A DNA stretch of 64,000 bases from Bacteroides pyogenes_A. GTDB taxonomy: Bacteria; Bacteroidota; Bacteroidia; Bacteroidales; Bacteroidaceae. Under the pieces are notes generated by a model that did no database searches, had not been told where the DNA came from, and saw only the letters and a program-made list of their open reading frames with translations. Positions 1 to 7,856 of this stretch are shown here, one piece after another; positions within the stretch are counted from its first letter, which is position 1, and each line of letters opens with the position of its first letter. A program made the position numbers and the translations under genes. Location of the stretch: NCBI RefSeq assembly GCF_048595595.1, contig NZ_CP184347.1. One strand, 5' to 3'.

Positions 1-1676
1 AGGTTCTTATATCGGTAAAGCGGCGTGTCCACCGTATTTCCCCTCGCGTCGGTCGCCACAGCAATCGAAGCGAGCGGTTGTCCGGGCGATACGGAAGAGT
101 AATGAAACTCATGCCCTTTCCATATCTGTCCGCCTGCGCGAATGGTACGGTATCCCAGTCGCAGCTTCATATCCTCCATCGTGGCTTGCTGATGCAGCAA
201 GCCGACCATCGGGTAATCTTTTCCGTCCATGCCGCGAATGCTGTCGCAAAGATACATCATCCCGCCACACTCCGCCAGCATGCGTCCGCCCGCTTCCACA
301 TACGCCCGCAGCCCCCTCTTCAGCGATTCGTTGTTTGCCAGACTCTCCAAAAAGAATTCGGGATAGCCGCCCGGCAAGTAGACAAAGTCGGCTTCAGGCG
401 ACGCCTCGTCTGCCATGGGACTGAAGAAAGTCACCGTTCCCCACTCTTCCAGACGCGCCAGATTTTCACGATAGATGAAGTTGAACGCCGCGTCGCGGGC
501 TACGGCAATACGCATTCTCCCCGCTTTCGGGCAACGGACTTCTTCGTTTGGAACTTCCGCCACAGAGGTCGAGGAGATAGTTTCCAAATTTGACTGTTCT
601 CCCACAGAGGGCAGCACTGCCATACTTCCCGCCTTTAGCTGTTCCACCACAGACGATGCTGAGATAGTTTTCGACTTTAGCCGTTCCGACACAGACGATG
701 CTGCGATAGTTCCCGCCTTTGGTTGTTTCGTCACAGAAGCCGATGCGATACTTTCCGTCTTAGCCTGTTCCGATACAGAAGCCGCTAAGATAGTTTCCAC
801 CTTTGGCTGTTCCGACACAGACGATGCTGCGATAGTTCCCGCCTTTGGTTGTTTCGCCACAGAAGGTGCTGCGATAGTTTCCGACTTTGACTGTTCCCCC
901 ACAGAAGCCGAGGCGATAGCTTCCACCTTTTGCCCTTCCTCCACAGAGGTCGAGGAGATAGTTTCCTCCTTTGGCCGTTCCGACACAGAAGCCGCAAACG
1001 AAGAGCACGACCGCAGCAGCCGGTCTACATCCACGCTCTGCCCGATGGCCGCCGCCACCTTCCCGGCAAACTCGTCGAATCGGTATGTCGCGTCCAGCGT
1101 CAGCCCCAAATGGCGGGAAGGTACTTCCAACTCTTTCAGGCGGGGGAGGTAGCCGAAGCATTCCACCCCCACATCCTCGCACGCTTGGCAAAGGAAAGAG
1201 AAGTGACGCTCGGAAGCCACTTGGTTGAACACGGCTCCGGCAATGCGTATAGCCGGATAGAAATGCTTGAATCCGTACAGAATGGCGGCTACGGTGTAAG
1301 CTGTGGAGCGGGCGTCGACCACCAGCACCACGGGGATGCCGAGCAAAGCCGCGATGGACGCGCTGCTTCCCCGCATGCCTTCGAACCCGTCGAACAGGCC
1401 CATGACGCCCTCCGTCACACACACATCCGCATCCGACGCATACTTCGCGTAGATTTGCTTCAGATGCTCTTCAGAAGCCAGCCAGTTATCGAGATTGACC
1501 GACACCCTGCCCGAAGCCATCTCGTGATATTTCGTATCGATGTAATCGGGGCCGCATTTATAAGGCTGCACGGTCAGCCCCCTGTCGCGCAGCAGACGCA
1601 GCAGTCCCGTCGTAAAGGTCGTCTTGCCTCCTCCCGAAGCTGAGGCGCCTATCAGTATTTGAGGAATCCGTCTCAT
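1..1676 (-). CDS. cbiA: Cobyrinic acid a,c-diamide synthase (partial, runs off the left edge)
   Basis: Glutamine-dependent amidation of the a and c side chains of (cobalt-)cobyrinic acid in corrin synthesis. The frame is open from ATG at 1676 to the window edge. The N-terminal ATPase domain starts with the P-loop GASASGGGKTT and runs to about residue 225. The class I glutamine amidotransferase domain starts near residue 388 (RIAVARDAAFNF) and has the nucleophile Cys in LAECGGMMYL. Between them, residues 230-370 are ten tandem copies of a 14-residue unit (SVxEQPKxETIAAS), which makes the protein over 558 residues against a usual 430-460. The start overlaps the stop of the upstream cobL by ATGA, so the two are co-transcribed. 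The 3' end lies outside the window. Confidence 0.9.
   Translation of the reverse strand, partial: MRRIPQILIGASASGGGKTTFTTGLLRLLRDRGLTVQPYKCGPDYIDTKYHEMASGRVSVNLDNWLASEEHLKQIYAKYASDADVCVTEGVMGLFDGFEGMRGSSASIAALLGIPVVLVVDARSTAYTVAAILYGFKHFYPAIRIAGAVFNQVASERHFSFLCQACEDVGVECFGYLPRLKELEVPSRHLGLTLDATYRFDEFAGKVAAAIGQSVDVDRLLRSCSSFAASVSERPKEETISSTSVEEGQKVEAIASASVGEQSKSETIAAPSVAKQPKAGTIAASSVSEQPKVETILAASVSEQAKTESIASASVTKQPKAGTIAASSVSERLKSKTISASSVVEQLKAGSMAVLPSVGEQSNLETISSTSVAEVPNEEVRCPKAGRMRIAVARDAAFNFIYRENLARLEEWGTVTFFSPMADEASPEADFVYLPGGYPEFFLESLANNESLKRGLRAYVEAGGRMLAECGGMMYLCDSIRGMDGKDYPMVGLLHQQATMEDMKLRLGYRTIRAGGQIWKGHEFHYSSVSPGQPLASIAVATDARGNTVDTPLYRYKN
540..989. repeat. 42-bp in-frame tandem repeat inside cbiA
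   Basis: Ten copies of a 42-bp unit (one is 45 bp) plus a decayed eleventh, coding on the minus strand for SVxEQPKxETIAAS. Because 42 is a multiple of three, spurious long frames are open on both strands here. Copies differ from one another, so the array is not a recent perfect expansion. Confidence 0.92.
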
Positions 1677-2860
1677 CTTTCCTTTATCGCTTTCAATGTA
1701 TCAATGGGGTTATGGTCGTCCACCGTCAGCCGAACCGCTTCGGCCAACCGCATGCGGCAAGCCGTCGCTCCCCGTTCGAAAGCCGCGCGGCTCTCCGCCG
1801 AGACGGAGTTGAACACAATGGTTCCTCCCGCAGGCAATACCGTATCTATCTTTTCCATCATCTCTTCGAGCCTTCCGCCATGCCCTCCGATGAAGACGGC
1901 ATCGGGAACAGGATACTCCGTCAGCGGCATTTCCATGAAGTCGCCGATTACGACACCGATACCGGGACAGCCGAACCGACGGCTGTTTATCTCCATCAAC
2001 CGCTTCCCCGCCTCGCGCTTCTCGAAAGAAACCACTTCCAGACGGGGGAATTGCAATTTCGCTTCAATCGAAACCGAACCGGTACAGAAACCCACGTCCC
2101 ACATCACGCGCTTCTCCCGCAAGTCCAACAGGCTCAACGACAGCAGACGGACGGGCATCTTGGTAATCATCTTCGACCGCCTGTCGAGCAGCTCGAAGCG
2201 TTCTTCGGGAATGCCGAAAGGACGTTCACGGACCGACGTGCGGCGCAGAATCACGCAATTGGGCATCGCAAACGAACCTACCGCAGCCTCCTCTACGGAA
2301 TACTCCGCCACCCGCTCGTTCTCGTTGCCCAAGCATTCGCCCACGATGATCCGGTAATTATCGTATCCGTACTCCTTCATCCGCGAAGCGATAGCGGCAG
2401 GCGTCTTCTCCCGGTCGGTAAGCGAACCGATAAGCGCTTCGCCCGAAATCAACGCTTCGTCCAAAGCCTTCCACGGGCGTCCCGTAAGCGAGATGGCGCG
2501 CATATCGTGATAAGCCAGCAGCGAACGGTGAGCCAAGAGTTGCAATGAGTTGAAAGCGGGATACACTTTCACCTCCGCTTCGGGGAGTTTGCGCATCACC
2601 GTATTGGCAAATCCGAAAAACAACGGGTCGCCCGAAGCGAACACCACCACCTCTTCGTAGCCCGCATAGCGGCGAAACACATCGTCGAGCGGAACGGTTA
2701 TGTCTATCCACACCGCCCCTTCGGGCAACAATCCGCCCACTATCTCATGATGCCGCTTGCCGCCCGAAAACACACGCGAGCGGGCAATCAGCCTCTCTAT
2801 CTCTTTGCCGAAGAAAACCTCCCGGCTGTCCGTTATTCCTATGATATGAAATTTCTGCAT
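1673..2860 (-). CDS. cobL: Precorrin-6Y C5,15-methyltransferase (decarboxylating), CbiE-CbiT fusion
   Basis: Adds methyl groups at C5 and C15 and decarboxylates the C12 acetate in corrin ring formation. The 395 residues hold two domains: an N-terminal tetrapyrrole methylase (CbiE, residues 1 to about 200, with the ASGDPLFFG motif) and a C-terminal class I SAM methyltransferase (CbiT), with SAM loop GFCTGSVSIEAK. The length is normal for CobL. It sits 37 bp after the cbiH-cbiC fusion gene and its stop overlaps the cbiA start, so all three form one operon. Confidence 0.9.
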   Translation of the reverse strand: MQKFHIIGITDSREVFFGKEIERLIARSRVFSGGKRHHEIVGGLLPEGAVWIDITVPLDDVFRRYAGYEEVVVFASGDPLFFGFANTVMRKLPEAEVKVYPAFNSLQLLAHRSLLAYHDMRAISLTGRPWKALDEALISGEALIGSLTDREKTPAAIASRMKEYGYDNYRIIVGECLGNENERVAEYSVEEAAVGSFAMPNCVILRRTSVRERPFGIPEERFELLDRRSKMITKMPVRLLSLSLLDLREKRVMWDVGFCTGSVSIEAKLQFPRLEVVSFEKREAGKRLMEINSRRFGCPGIGVVIGDFMEMPLTEYPVPDAVFIGGHGGRLEEMMEKIDTVLPAGGTIVFNSVSAESRAAFERGATACRMRLAEAVRLTVDDHNPIDTLKAIKER

Positions 2861-2897
2861 CGATGGTTCTCCCTGTCACTCTTGGGGTTTCTATTCC

Positions 2898-4319
2898 TTA
2901 CACGTCTCTGCCCGGACGAAGCGAACGGGCATCGTCGAAACAAAGTATCGCGTTCACCAGCGTAGCCGCCAGATTGCTTCCTCCCCTCCTGCCTTCGACA
3001 ATGATTTTAGGTACATCGGCAAACGTCTTGATCATGTATTTCGACTCCTTCACATGCACGAACCCCACCGGAGCGGCAATCACTCCTGCGGGACGCGCTT
3101 TCCCTTTGCGTATCCGGTCGCAAAGCTCCATCAGAGCGGTAGGCGCGTTTCCGAAAACATACAGCGCGTCGGGATGCTCTTCCACCGCCAGCCGAATCGC
3201 CTCTTGCGTGCGGGTAGTGCCGCGCTTGCGCGAGAGTTCCGCCACCCGCTCGTCCGAAAGATAGCATTTCACCTCCACGCCGAGCCGTTGCAACGCTCCC
3301 TTGCGTATGCCTGCCGCCGCCATCGTCACATCCGTCACGATGGTGCGTATCTTTCCTGCCGCAATCTCTTCGTGCAGACGCTCCACCACTCCCTTGTCGG
3401 TGTAGAGCAAATCCTCCATCGCAAAGTCCGCCGTGGTGTGAATGGCGTGAAACAACGCCCACTTACGGTCGAGGTCGATCGCTTTGTTCCGCATTTCCGA
3501 CTCGATGCGGCGGAAGGAGTCCGTCATGATCTCCTGCCCTTTCCCCACTCCCGCCTGCGACTGCTCGCGATAGTAACCGCGCGGAGTAACCATCTTCGTG
3601 TCGAAACGGTACGTCTGCGAATTGCCGATGAGAATCACCGTAAACATATCCACCTCTTCGGGGTCGAACGCTTCCAGCGTAGTCACCGTCACCCGTTCTT
3701 CTTCCCGTCCTGCCTGACGGACATAGCCCACCGGAGTTTCGGCAGAACGCGACCGGAGAAAGATCTCTTTCAGCCGGTGCAACTGCCAGTAGCGTCCCTC
3801 GCTCTTGGGATTGTACACCGCCGTCACGAAGTCCGCCGCTGCTGCCGCTTCAATCCTTTTCTCTATAATTTCCCACGAAGTCATCAGGTCGGACAATGAG
3901 ATGACGCAGAAGTCGTGACCGATGGGCGCGCCAAGCAAAGCCGCCGCCTTCTGAAACGCGCTGATGCCGGGAAGCACCGTCACTCCGACCTCACTGCCCC
4001 GCTCGCGCTTCATCTCGTAAATCAGCGGAGCCATTCCGTAAATCCCGGCGTCGCCCGAACTGATGACGCAAACGCGCCGCCCCTTCTCCGCATATTCGAA
4101 TGCCAGTTGGGCACGCGCTTTCTCACGCTTCATGCCCGTGTCCACACATTCCGTTCCCTCGGCGAGCAGCGGAGTGATGAACCGGAAATAGTACTTGTAG
4201 CCGATCACCACGTCCGACGCCTTCAATGCCTGCACCACCGCCGGCGTAATATCTTCTTCACCGCCCGGTCCGATACCCGCCACGATGATATGAGCCTTAT
4301 CCATATTGTTTTCTGTCAT
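2898..4319 (-). CDS. Fused precorrin-3B C17-methyltransferase / precorrin-8X methylmutase (CbiH-CbiC)
   Basis: Two successive-pathway enzymes in one 473-residue chain. Residues 1 to about 250 are a tetrapyrrole methylase of the CobJ/CbiH type (GIGPGGEEDITP at the start, SSGDAGIYGMAP, YNPKSEGR). Residues about 265-470 are a CobH/CbiC precorrin isomerase, with the catalytic-histidine region FHAIHTTADFAME and GNAPTALMEL. First visible gene of the cobalamin operon. The ATG at 4304 (MDKAHIIV) is an alternative start. A -7 element lies 23 bp upstream of the ATG, and a divergent gene begins at 4462. Confidence 0.88.
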   Translation of the reverse strand: MTENNMDKAHIIVAGIGPGGEEDITPAVVQALKASDVVIGYKYYFRFITPLLAEGTECVDTGMKREKARAQLAFEYAEKGRRVCVISSGDAGIYGMAPLIYEMKRERGSEVGVTVLPGISAFQKAAALLGAPIGHDFCVISLSDLMTSWEIIEKRIEAAAAADFVTAVYNPKSEGRYWQLHRLKEIFLRSRSAETPVGYVRQAGREEERVTVTTLEAFDPEEVDMFTVILIGNSQTYRFDTKMVTPRGYYREQSQAGVGKGQEIMTDSFRRIESEMRNKAIDLDRKWALFHAIHTTADFAMEDLLYTDKGVVERLHEEIAAGKIRTIVTDVTMAAAGIRKGALQRLGVEVKCYLSDERVAELSRKRGTTRTQEAIRLAVEEHPDALYVFGNAPTALMELCDRIRKGKARPAGVIAAPVGFVHVKESKYMIKTFADVPKIIVEGRRGGSNLAATLVNAILCFDDARSLRPGRDV

Positions 4320-4341
4320 ATCCGTTCATTGTATAGCGTCC

Positions 4342-4349
4342 CAAAGATA
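4342..4349 (-). promoter_or_regulatory. -7 element for the cobalamin operon
   Basis: The minus strand reads TATCTTTG here, an exact match to the Bacteroides TAnnTTTG -7 box, 23 bp before the CbiH-CbiC start. No good TTTG -33 box is visible at 19-21 bp. No cobalamin riboswitch fits in the 142-bp divergent spacer. Confidence 0.45.
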
Positions 4350-4390
4350 CGGATATTTCGCCGATACGGCTTATTTTTTCTGCCTAAACT

Positions 4391-4422
4391 TTTGGAAGGG
4401 AAACACAGTTTGGCTACTTTTG
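4391..4422 (+). promoter_or_regulatory. Promoter for the DUF6078-like gene
   Basis: TTTG at 4391-4394, a 20-bp spacer and TACTTTTG at 4415-4422 match the Bacteroides primary sigma consensus. The box lies 39 bp before the ATG at 4462 and supports that start over an upstream in-frame ATG at 4306. Confidence 0.65.
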
Positions 4423-4461
4423 CCCGACTTTAAAAAAACAACCTTAGAAATTCTTGATAGT

Positions 4462-4926
4462 ATGGAACAAAACATGACCTCCCTGCAATTGCCCCATGAT
4501 TTCGGCTTTTGCATGACCGGCGACTGCGAACGCAGCAACCGTTGCCTGCGGCATCAGGCATGGCTCCTGACCGATGGGCAAAAGCCTTTCCTCTCGGTGC
4601 TGAACCCCCGACACATCGCCTCCGCATACGGAAGCGCGTGCAATTATTTCATCCCGTACGAGAAGCAGCGCTTTGCCAAAGGGATGCGGCACATCTACGA
4701 CAACCTGCCCACCAAGCAGGCCGAGCAAATCAAAAACGGCATGCTACGCCGCTTCGGAAAGACACGTTACTACCGCTTCTACCGCGGCGACCAGTTCATT
4801 TCTCCCGAAGAACAACGATACATCAAAGAGCTGTTCGAAGCCTGCGGCATCGCCGAAGAGCCCTGTTACGAGAGCTACCACGAAGATTATCTCTGTCCGC
4901 CCCGCATAAGGAACAAGTACGAATGA
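4462..4926 (+). CDS. DUF6078-like hypothetical protein
   Basis: A 154-residue soluble protein with no signal peptide. The N-terminus carries two Cys pairs (FCMTGDCERSNRCLRH), typical of a family common in Bacteroides that I believe is DUF6078; function unknown. The start at 4462 is chosen because the promoter at 4391-4422 lies downstream of the earlier in-frame ATG. It is divergent from the cobalamin operon, which gives no strong functional hint. Confidence 0.7.
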   Translation: MEQNMTSLQLPHDFGFCMTGDCERSNRCLRHQAWLLTDGQKPFLSVLNPRHIASAYGSACNYFIPYEKQRFAKGMRHIYDNLPTKQAEQIKNGMLRRFGKTRYYRFYRGDQFISPEEQRYIKELFEACGIAEEPCYESYHEDYLCPPRIRNKYE

Positions 4927-4971
4927 CCGGGCGGCCGACACCGTAAAGCCGGTCGATGAAGAGCCGGAGAG

Positions 4972-5103
4972 GGGGCTATATATACCTACGGTAGTTTCCC
5001 ACTGGGGAAACAAAAGTTTCCCGCTTGGGAAAATAAAGTTTCCCCAGTGGGAAACTTTTGTTTCAACGGTGGGAAACTAAACGAACGCTGTATATACCAC
5101 AGC
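4972..5103. repeat. Compound 22-bp repeat array (families B-A-A-A-A-B)
   Basis: Six consecutive 22-bp units in strict phase. 4972-4993 is a family B unit (GGCTATATATACCTAC). 4994-5015, 5016-5037, 5038-5059 and 5060-5081 are family A units, each a near palindrome GTTTCCC-N4-GGGAAAC plus 4 AT-rich bases. 5082-5103 is another B-like unit (TGTATATACCACAGC). The spacer from 4927 to 5483 has no credible gene. Confidence 0.85.
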
Positions 5104-5168
5104 TTTCAGCGTGATGCCGTTCACCATGGTCCCGGCAGAAACTAAACGAACGCTGTATATACCACAGC
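5073..5168. repeat. 31-bp direct repeat, two copies 65 bp apart
   Basis: Copies at 5073-5103 and 5138-5168 are identical over 31 bp. They span the end of an A unit and a whole B-like unit, so part of the neighbouring 22-bp array has been duplicated downstream. Confidence 0.85.
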
Positions 5169-5397
5169 CGGTGCAAGTATGGGCATCGTTCGAGATAAAG
5201 GCATGCAGCCTCCGGATCACGGGAGGTTTTTACGGGCGGGATAGCAGAAAAGCATATTTTTCCCTCATTTTCTGCAAATTAAATCTGCAAAAAGGCGGTG
5301 AATCCAAAAATTATGCTTTTCTTTGTCGCGGATTGACGGAACATTAGTTTTTCGATTGCGATTACAAGTTTTTACTTCTGTTTCAATATGGATTTGT

Positions 5398-5450
5398 AAA
5401 CTCTCTGTTGTTTTAATCTTCTTATTAGTAGCCGCCAATCCGGAGAGTTT
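5398..5450 (+). promoter_or_regulatory. Possible leader hairpin before the RRM protein gene
   Basis: AAACTCTC at 5398-5405 pairs with GAGAGTTT at 5443-5450, closing a 37-nt loop, 34 bp before the ATG at 5484. A weak -7-like TACTTCTG lies at 5373. This could be a structured 5' leader; the stem is short, so it may be chance. Confidence 0.3.
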
Positions 5451-5483
5451 TATTCATTTATTTATTTTTTTATCATTTTCATT

Positions 5484-5729
5484 ATGAACATTTATGTTGG
5501 AAACCTTAACTACCGTGTTAAGGAGGGAGATCTGCAACAAGTTATGGAAGATTACGGAGCAGTATCCTCCGTTAAAGTTATTATGGACCGCGAAACCGGC
5601 AAATCGAAAGGATTTGCATTCGTTGAAATGGAAGATGAGGCAGCAGCTTCTAAAGCTATCTCAGAGTTGAACGGAGCAGAATACATGGGACGTACCATGG
5701 TAGTTAAAGAAGCCAGACCGAGAGAATAA
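5484..5729 (+). CDS. RRM-domain RNA-binding protein
   Basis: An 81-residue single RNA recognition motif. RNP2 (IYVGNL) is at residues 3-8 and RNP1 (KGFAFVEM) near 44-51, with the aromatic residues expected for single-stranded RNA binding. Such proteins are known in Bacteroides as global post-transcriptional regulators. The gene is monocistronic, with a long AT-rich leader and a strong terminator right after it. No gene symbol is assigned because several paralogues usually exist. Confidence 0.9.
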   Translation: MNIYVGNLNYRVKEGDLQQVMEDYGAVSSVKVIMDRETGKSKGFAFVEMEDEAAASKAISELNGAEYMGRTMVVKEARPRE

Positions 5730-5793
5730 TCTCAAGATACCGATATAGCAAACAGCGGGGATGCCTCGATGAGTTCCCCGCCCGAAAATAAAC

Positions 5794-5840
5794 TTCACCC
5801 CTGCCGCAGCAGTTTGCAGCAGGGGTGAAATTTTATTTAT
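5794..5840 (+). terminator. Intrinsic terminator after the RRM gene
   Basis: TTCACCCCTGC starts the left arm at 5794 and the right arm ends at 5829, giving a 14-bp stem with one mismatch. It is followed by a T-rich tract that runs straight into the 66-bp array. Confidence 0.8.
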
Positions 5841-6118
5841 TACAGATTCAAACGGAGCATGACAGCCACGCCTGTCGTGTTTGCACCGACGTGAGGTTTT
5901 ATGTATTGCAGATTGAAATGCAACATGACAGCCACGCCTGTCGTGTTTGCACCGACGTGAGGTTTTATGTATTGCAGATTGAAATGCAGCATGACAGCCA
6001 CGCCTGTCGTGTTTGCACCGACGTGAGGTTTTATGTATTGCAGATTGAAATGCAACATGACAGCCACGCCTGTCGTGTTTGCACCGACGTGAGGTTTTAT
6101 GTATTGCAGATTCAAACC
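5831..6118. repeat. 66-bp tandem repeat array, about 4.4 copies
   Basis: The period is exactly 66 bp: CATGACAGCCACGCC recurs at 5858, 5924, 5990 and 6056. Inner copies are almost identical and the two outer edges diverge. Each unit contains short inverted motifs (CACGCC...CGTG, GTCGTG...CGAC). Open frames exist on both strands only because 66 is divisible by three; no start signal supports a gene. Confidence 0.92.
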
Positions 6119-6269
6119 GGCTGCCTGAAAGGGCGGATTAACTTCAGTTCGGAACAGATCCTCCACCACAAGCTTGCAGGGCAGACGGAAACGCGGGCGA
6201 GAGGCTTCGGACCGGAACGAGACCGTTAATCGCAAGCTGTCAAAACTGTTTTTTTATTTATCTTTTCCT

Positions 6270-7040
6270 TCAGCCTTCCAATCCCTGCACCTCCACATCT
6301 TTCACCTTGCGCAGCAGGTCGGATGCGAAAATAAAATTGTTCAACCGCTCGTTGCTCGCCGTAAAGACGTCATCTTTCGTTCCTTCCCACTCCTTCCGTC
6401 CCTCATAGATATACACCACTTTGTCGCCTATACCCATCACGGAGTTCATGTCGTGGGTATTGATAATGGTGGTCATGTTATATTCCTGGGTAATGTCGCG
6501 AATCAAAGCATCGATCACCAGAGAGGTTTTCGGATCCAAGCCCGAATTGGGCTCATCGCAAAACAGATATTGAGGATTCAGCGCAATGGCCCGGGCAATA
6601 GCCACACGCTTCTGCATCCCGCCGCTTATCTCACCGGGAAATTTACTTTTGGCGTCTCTCAGGTTCACGCGATCGAGACAAAACATCGCGCGTTTCGTAC
6701 GCTCGCGGAGTGTATCACGGCTGAACAGGTTGAGCGGAAACATCACGTTCTCCAGTACGGACATGGAGTCGAACAGGGCGGCGCTTTGGAAAATCATGCC
6801 CATTTCGCGCCGAAGTATTTTCTTCTCTTTTTTGCCCATCAGCACAAGGTCGCGTCCGTCATACAAAACCTGCCCTTTTTCAGGGACCAGCAAACCGACA
6901 ATACATTTCATCAAAACCGTTTTTCCCGACCCGCTTTGACCGATAATCAAATTGGTTTTCCCGTTCTCGAAAGTAGCGTCGATCGCTTCCAACACGCTCT
7001 TATCTTCAAAAGATTTATATAGTCCTTTAACCTCAATCAT
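6270..7040 (-). CDS. mlaF: Phospholipid/MCE-type ABC transporter ATP-binding protein
   Basis: ATPase of the Mla system, which moves phospholipids between inner and outer membrane. The 256 residues carry Walker A GQSGSGKT, signature SGGMQKRVAIARA, Walker B YLFCDEPNSGLD and switch THD. The start overlaps the mlaE stop by ATGA, so translation is probably coupled. No MCE-domain (mlaD) gene follows; downstream is the 66-bp array, so the substrate-binding partner must be encoded elsewhere. Confidence 0.88.
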   Translation of the reverse strand: MIEVKGLYKSFEDKSVLEAIDATFENGKTNLIIGQSGSGKTVLMKCIVGLLVPEKGQVLYDGRDLVLMGKKEKKILRREMGMIFQSAALFDSMSVLENVMFPLNLFSRDTLRERTKRAMFCLDRVNLRDAKSKFPGEISGGMQKRVAIARAIALNPQYLFCDEPNSGLDPKTSLVIDALIRDITQEYNMTTIINTHDMNSVMGIGDKVVYIYEGRKEWEGTKDDVFTASNERLNNFIFASDLLRKVKDVEVQGLEG

Positions 7041-7780
7041 CCCATCAAAAGCTTAGTTAATATCAAATCGGCAAACAACACCAACACACTGCTGGATACC
7101 ACAGCGTCGGTCGAAGCCTTCCCTACGGCAATTGAGCCTCCTTCTACCGTATATCCGAAGAAAGCGGACACGCTGGCAATGATAAACGCGAAGAAAAGCG
7201 ATTTGATGACTCCCGCCCAGACAAACCACTCTACAAACATATATTGCAATCCGTATTCCAGATCTACGGCATTCATGATGCCGATAAACCAACAAGTACA
7301 GAAGGCTCCGATAATACCGGCGAAGATGCTGAATGTGACCAACACGGGAATGACGGTGACCATGGCCGCTATTTTCGGCAGAATCAGAAAGCTTGCAGAG
7401 TTGACTCCCATGATTTCGAGCGCGTCGATCTGTTGCGTAACCCGCATCGTACCAAGCTCGGAAGCAATGTTCGACCCCACTTTCCCGGCCAATATCAAAC
7501 ACATGATGGAAGAAGAGAACTCCAGCAACATGATTTCGCGCGTCACATAGCCCACCGTCCAACGCGGCATCCACGCGCTCTCGATGTTCAGTTTGATTTG
7601 GATGGTAATAACAGCACCTATAAAGAACGAAATCAACAGCACGATACCAATAGAGTTCACCCCCAGTTGCTCCATTTCGTGAAGGTACTGCCGGAAAAAC
7701 ACACGCATGCGTTCCGGACGCGAAAAAGTACGCCCCATCAGCATGATATACCGCCCGACAGTTCTTAAAGCTTTTATCAT
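7037..7780 (-). CDS. mlaE: MlaE-family ABC transporter permease
   Basis: Integral inner-membrane permease of the Mla phospholipid transporter, 247 residues, normal length. Hydrophobic segments cover most of the chain after residue 45, and the conserved MlaE stretch GKVGSNIASELGTM is present. First gene of the mlaEF pair; its -7 box lies 20 bp upstream and is divergent from lptB. Confidence 0.88.
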   Translation of the reverse strand: MIKALRTVGRYIMLMGRTFSRPERMRVFFRQYLHEMEQLGVNSIGIVLLISFFIGAVITIQIKLNIESAWMPRWTVGYVTREIMLLEFSSSIMCLILAGKVGSNIASELGTMRVTQQIDALEIMGVNSASFLILPKIAAMVTVIPVLVTFSIFAGIIGAFCTCWFIGIMNAVDLEYGLQYMFVEWFVWAGVIKSLFFAFIIASVSAFFGYTVEGGSIAVGKASTDAVVSSSVLVLFADLILTKLLMG

Positions 7781-7800
7781 ATCTCACAACTATTTGCCTG

Positions 7801-7838
7801 CAAATGTACATCATTTCAGCTTATTTTTACTACATTTG
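7801..7838. promoter_or_regulatory. Divergent promoter pair mlaEF / lptB
   Basis: The minus strand has TACATTTG at 7801-7808 for mlaE and the plus strand has TACATTTG at 7831-7838 for lptB. Both match TAnnTTTG exactly; neither has a clear TTTG at -33. The two envelope-transport operons could therefore share regulation. Confidence 0.55.
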
Positions 7839-7856
7839 CCGCAAAATAAAGCGAAT

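Noticed and set aside
475..1422. Long open frames on both strands over cbiA
   Set aside because: They result from the 42-bp in-frame repeat and GC-rich codon use; only the cbiA frame has conserved domains.
4320..4461. Cobalamin riboswitch upstream of the corrin operon
   Set aside because: The divergent spacer is only 142 bp and no B12-box-like sequence was seen.
5111..5347. Frame of 78 residues starting with GTG
   Set aside because: It begins inside the duplicated array sequence and has no support.
5825..6235. Plus- and minus-strand repeat proteins over the 66-bp array
   Set aside because: Open on both strands because 66 is divisible by three; no promoter or family resemblance.
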